Source: UMGS1370 sp963557065
GTDB taxonomy: Bacteria > Bacillota > Clostridia > Lachnospirales > Lachnospiraceae
Length of the DNA: 37,444 bases
Direction: 5' to 3'
Assembly (NCBI GenBank): GCA_963557065.1
Contig: CAUWCT010000016.1
Span: 1-37,444 of the forward strand
The position numbers were made by a program, and so were the translations under genes. A model generated the notes under the pieces. It was not told the DNA's origin and made no database searches. It worked only from the letters and a program-made list of their open reading frames with translations. This document shows, one piece after another, positions 34,657 through 37,444 of this stretch. The stretch's first letter is position 1. Every line of letters starts with the position of its first letter.

Positions 34657-35178
34657 ATGGCGTTTGATTTGAAAAAAGAATATTCAGTGTCGGTTCGGGA
34701 GTACAGGGAAGAAGACTGTGAAAGGTTAGCGGACTTGTTTTACAGCACGGTGCATACTGTAAATGCCAAAGACTATGCCAGAAAGCAGTTAGATGTATGG
34801 GCGCCTGAAAACAGGGATTTGAAAGCATGGAATCAATCATTTTTGGTTCACTACAGTCTGGTGGCAGAAGAAGGCGATGAGATTGTAGGATTTGGCGATA
34901 TTGATAAAACAGGATACCTGGACAGGCTGTATGTGCATAAAGATCATCAGAACAAAGGGATAGCTTCGGCAATCTGCAGCCTGCTGGAGCAGGCGGTTCC
35001 GGGAAAAGTGGTAACCCATGCCTCAATTACAGCCAGGCCATTTTTTGAAAGGAGAGGATACCGGCTCGTTAAGGAACAGCAGGTGGAAAGACAGGGGATT
35101 CTCCTGACCAATTTTATCATGGAACGCAGCAGCGCAGATTTAGAAAAAGAGGCAGGAAAAGGAAATGAGATGGAATAA
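34657..35178 (+). CDS. GNAT-family N-acetyltransferase
   Basis: A 173-residue acetyltransferase. VREYREEDCERLADLFYSTVH opens the domain; LDRLYVHKDHQNKGIASAICSLLEQ (about 88-112) is the acetyl-CoA motif A; ARPFFERRGYRLVKEQQVERQG is motif B, as in YafP-like members. GAGGTGAGC precedes the ATG. It starts 14 nt after the previous gene and overlaps the next by 14 bp, so the three are one operon. Substrate unknown. Confidence 0.9.
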   Translation: MAFDLKKEYSVSVREYREEDCERLADLFYSTVHTVNAKDYARKQLDVWAPENRDLKAWNQSFLVHYSLVAEEGDEIVGFGDIDKTGYLDRLYVHKDHQNKGIASAICSLLEQAVPGKVVTHASITARPFFERRGYRLVKEQQVERQGILLTNFIMERSSADLEKEAGKGNEME

Positions 35179-36262
35179 ACAAAGGACAAAAATAGCGGCG
35201 AGTTTGGCTGTTCTGGTTTTATGCGGATGCAGTATAAAGGAAGAAGCTTTTATGCAACAGCCGGATTTGAAAACAGAGACAGTGAAGGAAGAGGAATCTA
35301 AAGCAGAGACGTCTAAAGCTGAAGAAACAGAGACAGGGAAAGCAGAGTCTTCTAAAGCCGAAGAAACAGAGCCCGGCACAGCGATGCCGGAGACAGAAGA
35401 AGCAGGAGAAGAGAGTTTTTCTTTTGCGGATTTAAGAGGAATTGAGTTTATATTGGAAAGCGGAGCAGGGGCCTGGCAGACGAATTTGACAATAAGAGAA
35501 GACGGCAGCTTTGAGGGACTGTATTATGACAGCAATATGAGGGAAACGGGAGATGGGTATCCTGGCGGCACAATCTACCAGTGCGAGTTCTATGGGCAGT
35601 TTACAGCCCCAAAACGAGTGGATGACTACACATATAAAGTACAGGTTCAGGAAATCAACTATGAAAATGAGACAGGCAGCGAAATGATTGCAGATGGGGT
35701 TCGTTATTGTTATTCAGAAGCTTATGGATTGAGCGGGGCAGAGGACCTATTCATTTATTTAAAGGAGAGTCCGGTTTTACAGCTTCCAGAAGGATTCCGA
35801 AACTGGATAAATATGTTTCTTACTGATGAGTCCCAGGAAGAACTGCCTTTTTATGGATTGTACAATGAAACAGAGGATTGTGGATTCTATAGTTTTGACA
35901 GAGTGGAGCAGATCAGAGAACTGATAGAAGATACAAAAGAAAACACAGATGCGTTAGATGACTATATTACGTATGAAGCCACAACCCAGATGGATTTAAA
36001 TATCAGTGCAGCAGAGATGTACAGCCAGTGGGACAATGCGCTCAATCAGTTATGGAGTGTATTAAAAGAAACGTTGCCGAAAGAAGAAATGGACGCGCTG
36101 ACTTTGGAAGAGCGGGAATGGATTACATATAAGGAAGAGGCTATAAAAGGGGAAGGACTGGACTATGAAGGCGGAAGTATGCAGCCTATGGTGGAAAGTT
36201 TAAAAGGAGCAGAAATGACCAGATCCAGAGTTTACGAATTGCTGGAATATTTAGATAGGTAA
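35165..36262 (+). CDS. Lipoprotein with LprI/DUF1311-like C-terminal domain
   Basis: A 365-residue probable lipoprotein. The signal ends in the lipobox VLCGC with Cys 22 as the lipid-modified residue. Residues 35-75 are a low-complexity linker with imperfect copies of SKAEETE, typical of a surface tether. A central beta-rich region of unknown type (about 80-230) follows. The last 90 residues (TTQMDLNISAAEMYSQWD then LNQLW, LEEREWITYKEEA) match the DUF1311/LprI pattern, a family that includes lysozyme-inhibitor-like proteins. AAAGGAAATGAG lies at the start, inside the end of the GNAT gene. Role in the envelope is inferred. Confidence 0.82.
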   Translation: MRWNKQRTKIAASLAVLVLCGCSIKEEAFMQQPDLKTETVKEEESKAETSKAEETETGKAESSKAEETEPGTAMPETEEAGEESFSFADLRGIEFILESGAGAWQTNLTIREDGSFEGLYYDSNMRETGDGYPGGTIYQCEFYGQFTAPKRVDDYTYKVQVQEINYENETGSEMIADGVRYCYSEAYGLSGAEDLFIYLKESPVLQLPEGFRNWINMFLTDESQEELPFYGLYNETEDCGFYSFDRVEQIRELIEDTKENTDALDDYITYEATTQMDLNISAAEMYSQWDNALNQLWSVLKETLPKEEMDALTLEEREWITYKEEAIKGEGLDYEGGSMQPMVESLKGAEMTRSRVYELLEYLDR

Positions 36263-36310
36263 AGGGAGTTTAAACGGTTACAAATGTTTAAATGTTTCCT
36301 CCGAAACATA

Positions 36311-36369
36311 TTGCAAAAAACTGGCGGATGTGTTATTATTTGTATACAAGATAACTTAGTTGTATACAA
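36311..36369 (+). promoter_or_regulatory. Promoter with tandem GntR-type operators
   Basis: TTGCAA at 36311-36316 and TATTAT at 36334-36339 (17-bp spacer). Two identical palindromes TTGTATACAA at 36340-36349 and 36360-36369, 20 bp apart, cover the predicted start and early leader. This is the operator shape of GntR/FadR-type repressors of sugar-acid genes; the regulator is not in the window. Confidence 0.7.
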
Positions 36370-36390
36370 ATTTGAAAAGGAGAAGGGACA

Positions 36391-37194
36391 ATGAAAGATT
36401 TAAATGCATTTTCACTGGAAGGCAAAATCGCATTGGTAACTGGTGCATCTTACGGTATCGGTTTTGCGATTGCAAGTGCTATGGCTGCTGCTGGAGCAAC
36501 TATTGTATTCAATGACATTAAGCAGGAGTTAGTAGATAAGGGTTTGGCAGCTTATGAGGAAGCCGGCATTAAGGCTCATGGCTATGTATGCAATGTATGT
36601 GATGAAGAGGCTGTCAATGCAATGGTAGCCAGGATCGAAGAAGAAGTGGGAGTAATTGACATTCTGGTTAACAATGCAGGAATTATCAAGAGAATCCCGA
36701 TGATTGAGATGTCTGCTGCCGATTTCCGTCAGGTAATTGACGTAGACTTAAATGCTCCGTTTATTGTTGCAAAGGCAGTAATTCCGTCTATGATTAAGAA
36801 AGGCGGCGGAAAGATTATTAACATCTGCTCTATGATGTCTGAGTTTGGACGTGAAACTGTTTCTGCATATGCTGCTGCAAAGGGCGGCTTAAAGATGCTG
36901 ACCAGAAATATTGCATCTGAATACGGCGAGTACAATATTCAGTGCAACGGCATTGGACCTGGCTACATTGCAACTCCACAGACAGCTCCCCTGCGTGAGA
37001 CTCAACCAGATGGCTCCAGACATCCGTTTGATCAGTTTATCATTGCGAAAACTCCTGCAGGACGCTGGGGAGAAGCAGAAGATCTGGGCGGCCCGGCAGT
37101 ATTTTTGGCTTCCGAAGCTTCTAATTTCGTAAACGGTTTGATTCTGTATGTAGATGGCGGTATCCACGCATATATCGGAAAACAGCCTTCATAA
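36391..37194 (+). CDS. SDR-family gluconate 5-dehydrogenase-like oxidoreductase
   Basis: A 267-residue classical short-chain dehydrogenase. TGASYGIG (about 18-25) binds NAD(P), NNAG is present at about 94, the catalytic Ser is in ICSMMS, and YAAAK supplies Tyr and Lys; GPGYIATPQT follows. The overall sequence resembles gluconate 5-dehydrogenases (reduction of 5-keto-gluconate) and the KduD group that act on keto-sugar acids. AAAGGAGAAGGG precedes the ATG. It is a single gene after tandem GntR-type operators, in line with induction by a sugar acid. The exact substrate is not certain. Confidence 0.88.
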   Translation: MKDLNAFSLEGKIALVTGASYGIGFAIASAMAAAGATIVFNDIKQELVDKGLAAYEEAGIKAHGYVCNVCDEEAVNAMVARIEEEVGVIDILVNNAGIIKRIPMIEMSAADFRQVIDVDLNAPFIVAKAVIPSMIKKGGGKIINICSMMSEFGRETVSAYAAAKGGLKMLTRNIASEYGEYNIQCNGIGPGYIATPQTAPLRETQPDGSRHPFDQFIIAKTPAGRWGEAEDLGGPAVFLASEASNFVNGLILYVDGGIHAYIGKQPS

Positions 37195-37206
37195 TCAGGA
37201 AAAATT

Positions 37207-37303
37207 ATAACAGGTTCAGCCTGGATTCAGACAGGAAAATTCTTATGAAAACAGGTTTTCAACACTTTTTTCTGTCTGAATCTTCGCAAGGCTGAATTGC
37301 TGC
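37207..37303 (-). repeat. MITE-family element, reverse orientation, lacking the GC-rich hairpin
   Basis: Read on the minus strand it shows a degraded left end (GCAATTCAGCCTTGCGAAG), the AGATTCAGACAGAAAAA / TCCTGTCTGAATC hairpin with the GTTTTCATAAGA loop, then directly a right end (GGCTGAACCTGTTAT). The second hairpin of the 151-bp form is absent. On the plus strand the hairpin lies directly after the dehydrogenase gene and may act as its terminator. Confidence 0.75.
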
Positions 37304-37323
37304 AAAAAATTTATAAAAACCAG

Positions 37324-37352
37324 TTGCATTTTCCGTTAAGATTTGCTATACT
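37324..37352 (+). promoter_or_regulatory. Promoter of tRNA-Pro
   Basis: TTGCAT at 37324-37329, 17-bp spacer, TATACT at 37347-37352, starting transcription about 10 nt before the tRNA. Confidence 0.75.
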
Positions 37353-37369
37353 AATCTGGCGTTAAGTGA

Positions 37370-37443
37370 CGGAGTATGGCGTAGCTTGGTAGCGCGCTCG
37401 GCTGGGGGCCGAGAGGTCGCAGGTTCAAATCCTGTTACTCCGA
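37370..37443 (+). tRNA. tRNA-Pro (anticodon GGG)
   Basis: Acceptor stem CGGAGTA / TACTCCG with discriminator A; D-arm around GCGTAGCTTGGTAGCGC; anticodon stem CTCGG / CCGAG with loop CTGGGGG, anticodon GGG; T-arm with GGTTCAAATCC. All four stems pair. The base after the discriminator is T, so CCA does not seem to be encoded; the window ends there. Confidence 0.95.
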
Positions 37444-37444
37444 T

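Overview
The window looks like a chromosomal segment of a low-to-mid GC, Gram-positive, anaerobic, spore-forming member of the Clostridia, most probably Lachnospiraceae. The signs are a SleC-type cortex-lytic protein, T-box leaders on ileS and valS, an IleS of the long clostridial type, rubrerythrin, many strong AGGAGG ribosome binding sites, and small families (DUF2200, DUF6472, C_GCAxxG_C_C) typical of this group. Assignment to genus is not possible from the sequence alone.

Layout. 1-1 kb: a C-terminally truncated SleC-like gene (minus strand) whose last codons are the end of a repeat element. 1-8.4 kb: branched-chain amino acid genes ilvN-ilvC and leuC-leuD with a divergent LysR regulator; between them lies a P-type cation ATPase behind a yybP-ykoY manganese riboswitch. 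8.4-10.1 kb: a DUF2200 gene, a half-size EamA transporter and a secreted YHYH-domain protein. 10.1-16.9 kb: an A-rich accessory block with one isolated CRISPR-repeat-like sequence, a 151-bp MITE inserted at its edge, and a tight type III operon: cas6, a DUF6602-like PD-(D/E)XK nuclease, an HD-less cas10 with AGDD in place of GGDD, csm3, a frameshifted csm4 and csm5. I found no csm2, csm6, cas1, cas2 or CRISPR array. 16.9-20 kb: rubrerythrin, a divergent phosphoribosyltransferase and pncB (all minus). 20-22.3 kb: a second full MITE, a GHL10-type secreted hydrolase and a small membrane protein. 22.3-32.2 kb: an isoleucine T-box with ileS and glgP, then a valine T-box with a GNAT gene, a DUF6472 gene and valS. 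32.2-36.3 kb: a C_GCAxxG protein and TauE-type exporter (minus), then three small envelope/acetyltransferase genes. 36.3 kb to the end: an SDR dehydrogenase under tandem GntR-type operators and a tRNA-Pro(GGG).

Two themes stand out. First, one repeat family runs through the window. Its two full copies have perfect 18-bp terminal inverted repeats and near-perfect 8-bp target duplications, as expected for a MITE mobilised by an IS66-like transposase. About nine fragments lie at gene ends, in 5' leaders and inside sleC. Second, the type III CRISPR-Cas operon has an unusual composition (nuclease gene inserted, HD domain and csm2 absent) and shows signs of decay: a lone repeat beside a MITE and a frameshift in csm4. 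It may be a minimal variant working with arrays elsewhere or a locus being lost; the sequence alone does not decide this.
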